Assembly (NCBI GenBank): GCA_903893795.1
Contig: CAITNO010000013.1
Location: forward strand, 1-60,512
Source of the DNA: Candidatus Hydrogenedentota bacterium
GTDB taxonomy: Bacteria; Hydrogenedentota; Hydrogenedentia; Hydrogenedentales; CAITNO01
Direction of reading: 5' to 3'
Length of the DNA: 60,512 nt
The notes below the pieces were generated by a model. The model saw nothing but the letters and a program-made list of their open reading frames with translations. It was not told the DNA's origin and made no database searches. The position numbers and the translations under genes are program-made. The stretch's first letter is position 1, and each line of letters begins with the position of its first letter. Of this stretch, positions 53,265 through 60,512 are shown piece by piece.

Positions 53265-54878
53265 ATGCGGTTTATTGTCATCATGGCGCTGGCGCTTTGT
53301 TTCGCGACGGGATGCTCCTGGCGCGACGGGGGGGCCTTGCCGGGGTCGGTCATACGCGTGGGCAACGGTGCCGAACCGCAGGAACTGGACCCGCACCAAG
53401 TGTCTGGCACGACGGAACACCGCATCCTCACGTCGCTCTTTGAAGGACTGGCCGACATCGACCCGACGACCTTGAAACCGGTGTCGGCCACGGCGGAATC
53501 CTGGGACATTTCTCCCGACGGGCGGGTGTACACCTTTCATATACGGCCCACGGCGCGCTGGTCGAACGGCGACCCCGTCACGGCGCGCGATTTCGCCTAT
53601 GCCTGGCGGCGTATCCTCAGCCCGAAGCTGGGCTCTGAATACGCCTATCTGCTGCACTGTATCCGCGGCGCCCGCGACTTCAACGACGGCAAGACGACGG
53701 ACTTCAGCACCGTGGGCGTGCGCGTGGTGGACGAGCGCACGCTCGAACTGACACTCGAAAGCCCCACCCCCTATCTCCTGGCCATGCAGACGCACTTTGC
53801 ATGGTTTCCGGTGCACCAGGCTACCATAGAGAAATTCGGCGCCATCGACGAGCGGGGAACACCTTGGACCCGCGCGGGAAACCTGGTGGGCAACGGCGCG
53901 TTCACGCTGGCCGAATGGCAGCCCAACGACGTGCTGCGGGTGCGCCGTAATCCGCACTACTGGAACACAGCGAAGGTGCGGCTGGACGGGATTGAATACT
54001 ATCCCATCGACAACCAGCAGACGGAGGAGCGCTCCTTCCGCGCGGGCAATCTGGACCTCACCGCGAGCGTGCCGCTGCACAAGATTCCCATCTACCGGAA
54101 AGAGCACCCGAAGCTCATACGCATCAGCCCCTACATGGGCGTCTATTTCTACCGGATCAACGCCACGCGGCCGCCCTTCACCGACCCGCGCGTGCGCAAG
54201 GCCCTGGCCATGGCGCTGAACCGCGACGAGATTGCGCACAACGTGATGAAGGCGGGCGAGCGCCCGGCCACCTCTTTTGTGCCGCCGGACACGGGCGGCT
54301 ACACCTCGCGCGCGGCGGTCACTTATAACCCGGAGGCGGCGCGGGCGCTGCTGGCAGAGGCGGGCTTTCCCGGCGGGCAGGGCATGGGGCCGGTGGAGAT
54401 TCTCTACAATTCCAGTGACGCCCACCGCACCATCGCGGAGACGGTGCAGCGCATGTGGCGCGATAATCTGGGCATCGACGCGCGCCTGCTCAACCAGGAC
54501 TGGAAGGTGTATCTCACCGCGCTGAACACGCTCGACTACGCCGTGGCCCGTTCGGCCTGGATCGCCGACGTGGCCGACCCGGTGAACTTCCTGGAATGTT
54601 TCCAGACCGGTGTGGGCAACAACCGCACCGGCTGGTCCTCGCCCCAGTATGACGCCCTCATCCGCGCCTCCTACCTGGAGACGGACAACGCGAAGCGGCT
54701 CGATGTGCTGCAGCAGGCGGAGGCGATGCTGCTCGACGGAGGGCCGATCATCCCCATCTACTACTATTCCTGGACCTTCCTGCAATCCCCCGCCGTGCAG
54801 GGGCTCGTGACCAATCCGCTGGGCTACATCCGCTGGACCGATATGTGGGTCGACCGGGGCACGGGAGCGAAGCCATGA
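53265..54878 (+). CDS. oppA: Oligopeptide ABC transporter substrate-binding lipoprotein
   Basis: This 537-aa solute-binding protein has a lipobox (MALALCFATGC) and the SBP_bac_5/OppA pattern: GNGAEPQELDPHQVSGTTEH, WDISPDGRVYTFHIRP, NGDPVTARDFAYAWRRIL and RRNPHYWNTAKVRLDGIEYY. AGGAAC lies 8 nt before the ATG at 53265; upstream open frame is antisense to the nitrilase gene and not coding. The stop overlaps the oppB ATG (ATGA). Symbol is by family, not proven substrate. Confidence 0.9.
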   Translation: MRFIVIMALALCFATGCSWRDGGALPGSVIRVGNGAEPQELDPHQVSGTTEHRILTSLFEGLADIDPTTLKPVSATAESWDISPDGRVYTFHIRPTARWSNGDPVTARDFAYAWRRILSPKLGSEYAYLLHCIRGARDFNDGKTTDFSTVGVRVVDERTLELTLESPTPYLLAMQTHFAWFPVHQATIEKFGAIDERGTPWTRAGNLVGNGAFTLAEWQPNDVLRVRRNPHYWNTAKVRLDGIEYYPIDNQQTEERSFRAGNLDLTASVPLHKIPIYRKEHPKLIRISPYMGVYFYRINATRPPFTDPRVRKALAMALNRDEIAHNVMKAGERPATSFVPPDTGGYTSRAAVTYNPEAARALLAEAGFPGGQGMGPVEILYNSSDAHRTIAETVQRMWRDNLGIDARLLNQDWKVYLTALNTLDYAVARSAWIADVADPVNFLECFQTGVGNNRTGWSSPQYDALIRASYLETDNAKRLDVLQQAEAMLLDGGPIIPIYYYSWTFLQSPAVQGLVTNPLGYIRWTDMWVDRGTGAKP

Positions 54879-55792
54879 TCGGATTCGTCCTGCGCCGTTT
54901 CCTGGAATCGATCCCCGTGCTGCTGACGGTGATCACCGTGGCGTTTTTCCTGGTGCGTCTCGCGCCGGGCGGACCCTTCGACACGGAGAAGCGCGCGTCG
55001 CCGCAGGTGCTGAAACAGTTGCAGGCCCAGTACCGTCTGGACCAGCCGTTGTACCGGCAGTATTTCGACTATCTCGGCGGTGTGCTGCACGGCGATTTTG
55101 GCCCGTCCTTCCGCAAGCCAGGCCGCACCGTGAGCGAGTGGATCGCGCTGCGCTTTCCCGTGTCGCTCGAACTGGGCGCCTACGCGCTGCTGGTGGCGCT
55201 GGCCGCGGGCATGGCGGCGGGACTGGTGGCGGCGCTGCGTCCCAACAGTGCGCTCGACCACGGCACCATGTCGCTGGCCATGCTGGGCATCTGCCTGCCC
55301 GGCTTTGTGCTCGGTCCGCTGCTGGTGCTGGTGTTTGCACTGTGGCTGGGCTGGCTGCCCGTGGCGGGCTGGTCCACGCCGCTGCACAAGATCCTGCCGT
55401 CGATCACGCTGGGCGCAGCCTATGCGGCCTACATCGCGCGGCTCACGCGCGGCGGCATGCTGGAGGTGCTCGCGCAGGACTTCATACGCACGGCCCGCGC
55501 CAAGGGCCTGAGCGAGACCCGCGTGGTGCTGCGCCATGCGCTGCGCGGCGGCGTGCAGCCCGTGGTGGCCTTTCTCGGCCCGGCGGCGGCGGGCCTGTTC
55601 ACCGGTTCCTTCGTGGTGGAAACCATATTCCAGGTACCGGGGCTGGGCCGCGAATTTGTCGAATCGGCGTTCAACCGCGACTACACCATGGTCATCGGGT
55701 CCGTGCTGGTCTATGCCGTGCTGGTGGTGGCGTTGAACCTGGCGTCGGACATTGCGCTGGCCCTGCTTGATCCGAGGGTGCGGGCGCAGTGA
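54875..55792 (+). CDS. oppB: Peptide ABC transporter permease, OppB/DppB type
   Basis: This 305-aa inner-membrane permease starts MIGFVLRRFLESIPVLLTVI, the DppB/OppB opening, with PGGPF in the first loop. The EAA loop is present (EVLAQDFIRTARAKGLSETR, ending in LRHALRGGVQPVV). Six membrane segments can be traced. The ATG overlaps the oppA stop. A palindromic repeat follows before oppC. Confidence 0.92.
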   Translation: MIGFVLRRFLESIPVLLTVITVAFFLVRLAPGGPFDTEKRASPQVLKQLQAQYRLDQPLYRQYFDYLGGVLHGDFGPSFRKPGRTVSEWIALRFPVSLELGAYALLVALAAGMAAGLVAALRPNSALDHGTMSLAMLGICLPGFVLGPLLVLVFALWLGWLPVAGWSTPLHKILPSITLGAAYAAYIARLTRGGMLEVLAQDFIRTARAKGLSETRVVLRHALRGGVQPVVAFLGPAAAGLFTGSFVVETIFQVPGLGREFVESAFNRDYTMVIGSVLVYAVLVVALNLASDIALALLDPRVRAQ

Positions 55793-55812
55793 AACCAGGA
55801 ACTCACAATGGG

Positions 55813-55887
55813 TTCAATGTGGGGCAGACATTCTTGTCTGCCGCTTCGGAAGAGGAGGGCACACAGGAATGTCTGCCCCACATTGAA
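55813..55887. repeat. Palindromic repeat with 21-bp arms between oppB and oppC
   Basis: Perfect inverted arms at 55813-55833 and 55867-55887 (21 nt each, 33-nt spacer). The left arm's end also forms a smaller hairpin (GCAGACA-TTCT-TGTCTGC). Translated in the oppC frame, it gives WGRHSCLP and NVCPTLN-like peptides. I recall similar strings as repeat-derived peptides in other genomes. Confidence 0.9.
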
Positions 55888-55897
55888 TGCGTCAACC

Positions 55898-56794
55898 ATG
55901 GTTGGGATGAGACGCTTGAAGACATTGGCTGACAACAACACGGAGCAGGGCTCTTCGCTGCGGCGGGACGCATGGCGGCGGCTGAAGCGCAACCGTCTCG
56001 CCATGGCCGGGCTCATTGTGCTGGTGCTGGTGGGCGCGGCGGTGGTGGTGGGTCCGTGGATGGTGTCCCATTCCTATGAGACGCAGGACACGGCGCTGGG
56101 CGCAGCGGCGCCGAGCACGGCCAACTGGCTGGGCACAGACCCCCTCGGCCGAGACCTGCTCTCGCGCATGCTCTACGGCGGGCGCGTGTCGCTGCTGGTG
56201 GGGCTGGCGGCGACGGCCGTGTCACTGCTGATCGGCGTGCTCTACGGCGCGACCTCGGGCTATCTCGGCGGACGCATGGACGCGGTGATGATGCGCCTGG
56301 TCGACATCCTCTATGCGCTGCCCTTCACCGTTTTCGTCATCATCCTCATGGTGTTTTTCGGCCGCAATTTTCTGTTCCTGTTTCTGGCGATTGGCGCGGT
56401 GGAATGGCTGACCATGGCGCGCATCGTGCGCAGCCAGGTGCTCACGCTGCGCCACCGCGAGTTTGTCGAGGCGGCCGTGGTCATGGGCCTGCCCATGTGG
56501 CGCATTCTGCTGTTCCACATCATCCCGAACACCCTGGGACCGGTCATCATCTACGCCACGCTCACCGTGCCGCGGGTGATGCTGCTGGAGGCCTTTCTGA
56601 GTTTCCTCGGGCTGGGCGTGCAGCCGCCCATGAGTTCCTGGGGTTTGCTCATCAAGGACGGCGTGGACACCATGGAAGAGTACCCCTGGCTGCTGCTGTT
56701 CCCCAGCATCGCTTTTTCCATGACCCTGTTCGCGCTCAACGCACTGGGCGACGGCCTGCGCGACGCCCTCGACCCGCGCACCTCGCGGGATTAA
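55898..56794 (+). CDS. oppC: Peptide ABC transporter permease, OppC/DppC type
   Basis: 298 aa from the ATG at 55898 (an alternative is 55907), close to OppC length. An OppC-type N-terminal segment (RRLKRNRLAMAGLIVLVLVG), the LGTDPLGRDLLSRMLYGGR motif and the EAA loop (EFVEAAVVMGLPMWRILLF) are clear. The frame stays open back to an ATG at 55808 with AGGA upstream, but that stretch is the palindromic repeat, so the longer protein would have a repeat-encoded leader. No oppD or oppF follows; the ATPases must be elsewhere. Its end overlaps the convergent four-helix gene by 4 nt. Confidence 0.88.
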   Translation: MVGMRRLKTLADNNTEQGSSLRRDAWRRLKRNRLAMAGLIVLVLVGAAVVVGPWMVSHSYETQDTALGAAAPSTANWLGTDPLGRDLLSRMLYGGRVSLLVGLAATAVSLLIGVLYGATSGYLGGRMDAVMMRLVDILYALPFTVFVIILMVFFGRNFLFLFLAIGAVEWLTMARIVRSQVLTLRHREFVEAAVVMGLPMWRILLFHIIPNTLGPVIIYATLTVPRVMLLEAFLSFLGLGVQPPMSSWGLLIKDGVDTMEEYPWLLLFPSIAFSMTLFALNALGDGLRDALDPRTSRD

Positions 56795-57516
56795 TAGCCG
56801 CGCCGGTCGCGGCGAATGCGATAGATGCGCTCGGTGATACCGCCCTCCTGCTCGAACCTCTCTGCCAGCGACGAAATCTGCCGGTCGAGCAGGTGGCAGC
56901 AGAGATTCAGTAAAGACAATGCACCATTTGCGGCGATTTGGGAAGAGGGGGGCGCGGACGAACACGGACCCACACGGACAGACACGGACTTGTCCGGAAG
57001 TTCCCTGGAAGACTCAGTCGCCGCGTCGGTCTTTGCTTCTGTCCGTGTCAGTCTGTGTTCGTCCGTGTTCGTCCGCGCCCCCTTTGCCAAAGCTCGCTCC
57101 TCGTCCACCCAAGCCTTGAATTCATCCACCGACGTGCAGCGCCTGGCCTTAAACCGCTTCAGTGCCGGGTGGTCCGCTTCCCACTGGGCAAGCCCCCGCT
57201 GCCGCAGGAAGTCCTCGTAGTCCAGACGCAGTTCTTCCAAACTTGCCCGGGCAACGTTTGTCAGTTTCAATTCAGTCTTCTTCGACGTGCCCGATGCCTG
57301 ACTGCCTTCGGCAATGTTCTGCACGCCGCTCCGCGCCGCCTGCACCATCTGCTCCTGCATGCGCCTCTGTGCACGGCCCACATAGCGGTCGCAAAAGCGT
57401 ACGGTCACGTCGTAAGCCAATTGCGCCAATTGGAAACTCTTCAGATTCCGATACCCCCCGTGCTTCGGGATGAGGGATTCCCTGTCTTCCGAAGGGTCGC
57501 CACTATTCTTGTCCAT
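56791..57516 (-). CDS. Four-helix-bundle (suffix domain) protein interrupted by an in-frame repeat
   Basis: A 241-aa protein of the four-helix bundle family related to 23S rRNA intervening-sequence proteins: YRNLKSFQLAQLAYDVTVRF, VGRAQRRMQEQMVQAARSGV and NIAEGSQASGTSKKTELKL. I start at the ATG at 57516, with AAAGG upstream. The C-terminal 'suffix' segment (LLNLCCHLLDRQISSLAERF) is separated by about 50 extra residues encoded by a palindromic repeat at 56948-57082, in frame. Its function is unknown. Confidence 0.82.
   Translation of the reverse strand: MDKNSGDPSEDRESLIPKHGGYRNLKSFQLAQLAYDVTVRFCDRYVGRAQRRMQEQMVQAARSGVQNIAEGSQASGTSKKTELKLTNVARASLEELRLDYEDFLRQRGLAQWEADHPALKRFKARRCTSVDEFKAWVDEERALAKGARTNTDEHRLTRTEAKTDAATESSRELPDKSVSVRVGPCSSAPPSSQIAANGALSLLNLCCHLLDRQISSLAERFEQEGGITERIYRIRRDRRGY
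56948..57082. repeat. Palindromic 'CACGGAC' repeat inserted in the four-helix gene
   Basis: Perfect 22-nt inverted arms at 56948-56969 and 57061-57082, with further CACGGAC/GTCCGTG units inside. It lies wholly within the coding sequence without breaking the frame. Confidence 0.9.
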
Positions 57517-57527
57517 CCCCGCGCCTT

Positions 57528-58088
57528 TCAATTTTCCGCAATCGCCAGCGGCTCCCCATAGTCAAACACCGCCTCCCCGCCGCTCTTGGCGTCGGTCCCA
57601 ATGAAATCCTGGGTAAAGTAATAGGCGCCGTGGCCGTCGGTGGCGGCGCCCATGCCGGTGTGGTTGAACTGGGCGCGCATGATGTTCGCAAGATGGTGCG
57701 GGCTGGCAAGCCACCCGGCAACGGCAGTCTCCGCGGGCGTGGCGGTGTTGTTCCAGGCGATGTTCTCCCCTGCGGACATGTAATTGAGACCCGCCGCGTC
57801 CATCCGCTGGAAGGAATCTTTACCATCGGGGTTGACATGGTCAAAGTATGCACGGTTCACCATGTCCTCGCTGTGCGCGCGCGCGACGGCGCGCAGAGTC
57901 TCGTCCATGACCAGTGCGGACAGGCCCGCGGCGGTCCGTTGGGCGTTGACCATGTCGAAAGCCTTCTGCTCCGCGGCCAGGGTTTCTGCCGTCGGATGGG
58001 TTGTCGGAGTCTTCGTGGTGCAGCCGGAAAGGCTCAAGAAAAATGCCGCCAGCAGGATCAGTCCGAAAGTGGTCATCGTGCGCGCCAT
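57528..58088 (-). CDS. CAP-domain (SCP/PR1-like) lipoprotein
   Basis: This 186-aa lipoprotein (lipobox SLSGC) has a CAP domain typical of bacterial SCP-like proteins: VNAQRTAAGLSALVMDETLR, ARAHSEDMVNRAYFDHV, AGENIAWNN and WLASPHHLANIMRAQFNHT. The conserved His and Glu positions of the CAP cavity are present (HSEDM, GENIA, SPHHL). Function is unknown; other bacterial CAP proteins are linked to the envelope and lipid binding. AAGGAG lies 8 nt before the ATG. Confidence 0.88.
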   Translation of the reverse strand: MARTMTTFGLILLAAFFLSLSGCTTKTPTTHPTAETLAAEQKAFDMVNAQRTAAGLSALVMDETLRAVARAHSEDMVNRAYFDHVNPDGKDSFQRMDAAGLNYMSAGENIAWNNTATPAETAVAGWLASPHHLANIMRAQFNHTGMGAATDGHGAYYFTQDFIGTDAKSGGEAVFDYGEPLAIAEN

Positions 58089-58285
58089 GACAGGGTCTCC
58101 TTAATAGTTCCCACAGGCAGTATGGGACAAGTTTCGGCGCTTGTCAATCCGGTTTTTTCCGCATTCATGGAGGTTTGCGTCTCCGCGCGGATTGGCTATA
58201 ATGACAGTCCAACGTCCACCCACGGGGGTGGACCCATGCCCCAACATAGCTGGCCGCGCGGAAGCGCGGGGAGAAAGGCCGGAGA

Positions 58286-59953
58286 ATGAGCGACAAGTAC
58301 GCCATCGGAATCGATTTTGGCACCAACTCGGTGCGCGCAGTCATCGTCAACATCGCCAACGGCGCGGAAATCGCCACCAGCGTGTTCAACTACCCCACCG
58401 GGGACAAGGGCGTCGTTCTCTCGGCGAAGAATCCCGATCTTGCCCGGCAGCATCCGCAGGACTATCTGGACGGCACCGTCGCCACAGTGACCGAGGCGTT
58501 GAAACAGGCGGCGGCCACGCCCGGCTTCACCCCGGCGGATGTGGTGGGCATCGGCGTGGACACCACCGGCTCGACGCCGTTGCCGGTCAATGCCGACGGT
58601 GTGCCTCTGGCGCTGACCGATGCTTTCCGGGATGACCCGAACGCCATGGCCTGGCTGTGGAAGGACCACACGGGCCACGCCGAGGCCGCCGAAATCACCG
58701 CGCTGGCAGCCAAGATACGCCCCAACTACCTGGCCAAGTGCGGCGGCACCTATTCCTCCGAATGGTTCTGGTCCAAGCTGCTCAAGTTTAAGCGCACCGC
58801 GCCGGAAGTCTTCGCGGCCACGTACACGTGGCTGGAACACGCGGACTGGATGACCGGCGTGCTCACCGGCACGGACCACCCCTCGGTCGTCAAGCGCTGC
58901 ATCTGCGCCGCGGGCCACAAGGCCATGCTCAATCCCGGCTGGGGCGGCTATCCCGACGCGGAGTTTATCGGCGCGCTCGACCCCGACCTGGTGCGCATCC
59001 AGCAGACGCTGCCTGCGGTGGCCTTTGACGTGGCCGACGCGGCGGGCGGACTGACGGCCCAATGGGCCGCAAAGCTCGGCCTGCCCGAGGGACTGCCCGT
59101 GGCCATGGGCGCCTTCGACGCCCATCTTGGCGCGGTCGGTTCGGGCATCCGGCCCGGCGTGCTGGTCAAGATCATCGGCACCTCCTGCTGCGACATGATG
59201 GTGGCCCCGCTCGATCAGGATGTGCCCGATGTGCCCGGCCTGTGCGGCATCGTGCCCGAATCGATCCTCCCCGGCTGCTACGGCTTCGAGGCCGGCCAGT
59301 CCGCCGTGGGCGACCTCTTCAACTGGTTCGTCAGCAGCATGAAGCCCGAAGGCGAGACGCACGAGTCGCTCACCGCCAAGGCGGCGGCGCTCAAGCCGGG
59401 CGAAAGCGGGCTGGTGGCGCTGGACTGGAACAACGGCAACCGCACGGTGCTCGTGGACCAGCGGCTGACCGGCGCGGTGCTCGGCATGACACTGCACACC
59501 AAACCCGAGGAGGTCTACCGCGCGCTCATCGAGGCGACCGCCTTCGGTGCGCGCGTGATCATGGAGCGCTTTATCGAGTACGGCGTGCCCGTCGAGCGCA
59601 TCGTCAACTGCGGCGGCATTTCGGGCAAGAACGCCATGCTCATGCAGATCTACGCCGATGTTATGGGCCGTCCGCTCGAAATCTCCGCCAGCAGCCAGAC
59701 CTGCGCCGTCGGCGCGGCCATGGCCGGCGCCGTTGCTTCCGGGGCGCACAAGGACTTCGGCGCCGCCGCGGCCGCCATGGTCCGCGTGGATGAGAAGGTC
59801 TACACGCCCATCTCCGAAAATGAAGCGGTCTACGGCAAGCTCTTCGCCGTCTACAAACGCCTGCACGACAGCTTCGGCGTCCGCGGCCACCAGGAAGAAC
59901 TGTTCGACGTGATGAAAGACCTGCTCGCGATTCGCGACGCGGCAAGGGCATAG
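58286..59953 (+). CDS. araB: L-ribulokinase AraB
   Basis: This 555-aa FGGY-family kinase phosphorylates L-ribulose with ATP in arabinose catabolism. It has the ATPase opening AIGIDFGTNSVRAVIV, ribulokinase-type GVGIDTTGSTP-like (VDTTGSTPLPV), YSSEWFWSKLLKF and the C-terminal signature EATAFGARVIMERFIEYG followed by NCGGISGKNAMLMQIYADV. GGAGA precedes the ATG. No araA or araD is visible, so the partner genes lie outside or the enzyme serves another ribulose-like substrate. Confidence 0.92.
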   Translation: MSDKYAIGIDFGTNSVRAVIVNIANGAEIATSVFNYPTGDKGVVLSAKNPDLARQHPQDYLDGTVATVTEALKQAAATPGFTPADVVGIGVDTTGSTPLPVNADGVPLALTDAFRDDPNAMAWLWKDHTGHAEAAEITALAAKIRPNYLAKCGGTYSSEWFWSKLLKFKRTAPEVFAATYTWLEHADWMTGVLTGTDHPSVVKRCICAAGHKAMLNPGWGGYPDAEFIGALDPDLVRIQQTLPAVAFDVADAAGGLTAQWAAKLGLPEGLPVAMGAFDAHLGAVGSGIRPGVLVKIIGTSCCDMMVAPLDQDVPDVPGLCGIVPESILPGCYGFEAGQSAVGDLFNWFVSSMKPEGETHESLTAKAAALKPGESGLVALDWNNGNRTVLVDQRLTGAVLGMTLHTKPEEVYRALIEATAFGARVIMERFIEYGVPVERIVNCGGISGKNAMLMQIYADVMGRPLEISASSQTCAVGAAMAGAVASGAHKDFGAAAAAMVRVDEKVYTPISENEAVYGKLFAVYKRLHDSFGVRGHQEELFDVMKDLLAIRDAARA

Positions 59954-60021
59954 CGTCCTCGTCATTGCGAGCCTCAGACCGCCTTCGGCGGCGATTCGCG
60001 GCAGAAAGCCGCCGGGGGACT

Positions 60022-60083
60022 GGCACCCGTTTCCGCCCAAGGCCAAGGGACGGCAGCACTGTCGCGTATCGGAAACGGGTGCC
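60022..60083. repeat. Palindromic repeat with 14-bp arms
   Basis: Arms GGCACCCGTTTCCG (60022-60035) and CGGAAACGGGTGCC (60070-60083) are perfectly inverted across a 34-nt spacer. Confidence 0.85.
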
Positions 60084-60305
60084 TGTACCCGAGTCACCAC
60101 ACCCCGGAACCTCGCGAGCCCGGGTACAGCCACCTCCGCTTTGGCGTGGTTTCCTGACCATGCCACAACTGGGGCACCTGTCCCTCGTGCCCATAGGGGT
60201 CATGGTGTCCATGGAGATTATGCGAATAGCCCAGAATCGTTGCCATTGCGAGAATCGGGGCGCCTTTGGCTGTGAATCGCGGAGGAAAGCCACAGGGGGA
60301 CACGA

Positions 60306-60348
60306 GGCAGGCGGGACGCCTGCGGTACTTGTCGCGGGCGTCCCGCCT
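60306..60348. repeat. Second copy of the GGCAGGCGGGACG repeat, with a longer palindrome
   Basis: Positions 60306-60328 are identical to 32553-32575. Here a further arm follows, so AGGCGGGACGCC (60309-60320) pairs with GGCGTCCCGCCT (60337-60348). The two copies differ in how much of the element is kept. Confidence 0.88.
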
Positions 60349-60512
60349 CCCATGAGAAGGCCAAGTCAAATTGTCGGTCGGACTTGGCCGACCGGCGTAT
60401 CTTGGTCCCTTTTCCAAGGCATGAACCGGGCTCCCATACGCACTTTGTTCAGCCCGTGGGCTGGGTGCAAGATAAGGTTCGTTCCGCCTGGATGCTGCAG
60501 TCTGCCCAGCGA

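Larger units (their letters stand above)
59954..60512. other. Repeat-rich right-edge region, no gene seen
   Basis: About 560 nt with no credible gene. It holds three palindromic repeat units (entries for 60022-60083 and 60306-60348, and a single outer arm of the CGTCATTGCGAG family at 59960-59971). Short open frames here run through repeats and lack leaders or family signatures. Confidence 0.65.

Noticed and set aside
53127..54785. N-terminal extension of the nitrilase frame over oppA's antisense strand
   Set aside because: The ribosome binding site, Tat signal and family length all place the start at 53126; the extension is antisense to conserved oppA.
58196..60166. Long open frame (656 aa) on the minus strand opposite araB
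   Set aside because: araB is well conserved on the plus strand; the antisense frame is Arg/His/Ala-rich shadow and runs into repeats.
59954..60417. Short frames at the right edge
   Set aside because: They run through palindromic repeats, lack ribosome binding sites and show no family signature.

Overview
The window is a GC-rich bacterial chromosome segment from a diderm organism. It encodes a type II secretion system (T2SS), a second secretin, TolB, a TonB/TolA-like protein and several lipoproteins. Two prepilin-like proteins with the 'H-x9-DG' C-terminal style, an NPCBM-domain alpha-galactosidase, a DUF6600/FecR-like protein and many short palindromic repeats point to a large-genome PVC-like or Hydrogenedentes-like lineage. 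That assignment is an inference from gene content; there is no rRNA or other marker here. No tRNA, rRNA, IS transposase or CRISPR array was seen.

Layout. 1-11.9 kb (+): a T2SS operon, gspD (cut by the left edge)-E-F-G-H-I-J-K-L-M, ending at a hairpin. 11.9-13.2 kb (-): tolB. 13.8-18.6 kb (-): a five-gene operon with two paralogous small secreted beta-rich proteins, a PapD/DUF916-like chaperone, a short secretin and a small lipoprotein; it looks like an undescribed surface-appendage or secretion module. 19.2-24.0 kb (-): a TonB/TolA-like protein, a GY-repeat lipoprotein and a FecR/DUF6600-like secreted protein. 24.2-27.3 kb (+): a coiled-coil protein and an FtsA/PilM-type actin-like protein. 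27.4-31.8 kb (-): a kinesin-light-chain-type TPR protein and an alpha-galactosidase. 32-37 kb: a YkgJ-type cysteine cluster protein, a HAD phosphatase, two prepilin-like proteins and TrpB2. 37.3-39.5 kb (-): a polytopic GT-C-like membrane protein and a small membrane protein.

39.8-51.9 kb is the most novel-looking block. Two regulators (a winged-helix/TPR-like protein and a SorC-like protein) are transcribed divergently, from a near-consensus promoter, away from a seven-gene operon. That operon encodes a ClpB-like AAA+ protein, a MoxR-like AAA+ protein, a vWA (MIDAS) protein, an unknown 378-aa protein, a 38-aa basic peptide, a 125-aa charged protein and a PcfJ-like protein. A convergent gene at its end encodes a standalone homologue of the ClpB-like protein's N-terminal region. 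Both AAA+ proteins have altered Walker B motifs and the ClpB-like one lacks the aromatic pore-loop residue. The architecture recalls MoxR-vWA ternary systems but is unlike any I can name.

52-60.5 kb: a Tat-exported nitrilase-family protein, an oppABC peptide or oligopeptide importer without ATPase genes, a four-helix-bundle protein, a CAP-domain lipoprotein and L-ribulokinase AraB. At least five unrelated palindromic repeat units occur in the window. One lies inside the four-helix gene, one inside the HAD gene's start and one between oppB and oppC, so repeat insertion is altering protein N-termini and interiors.
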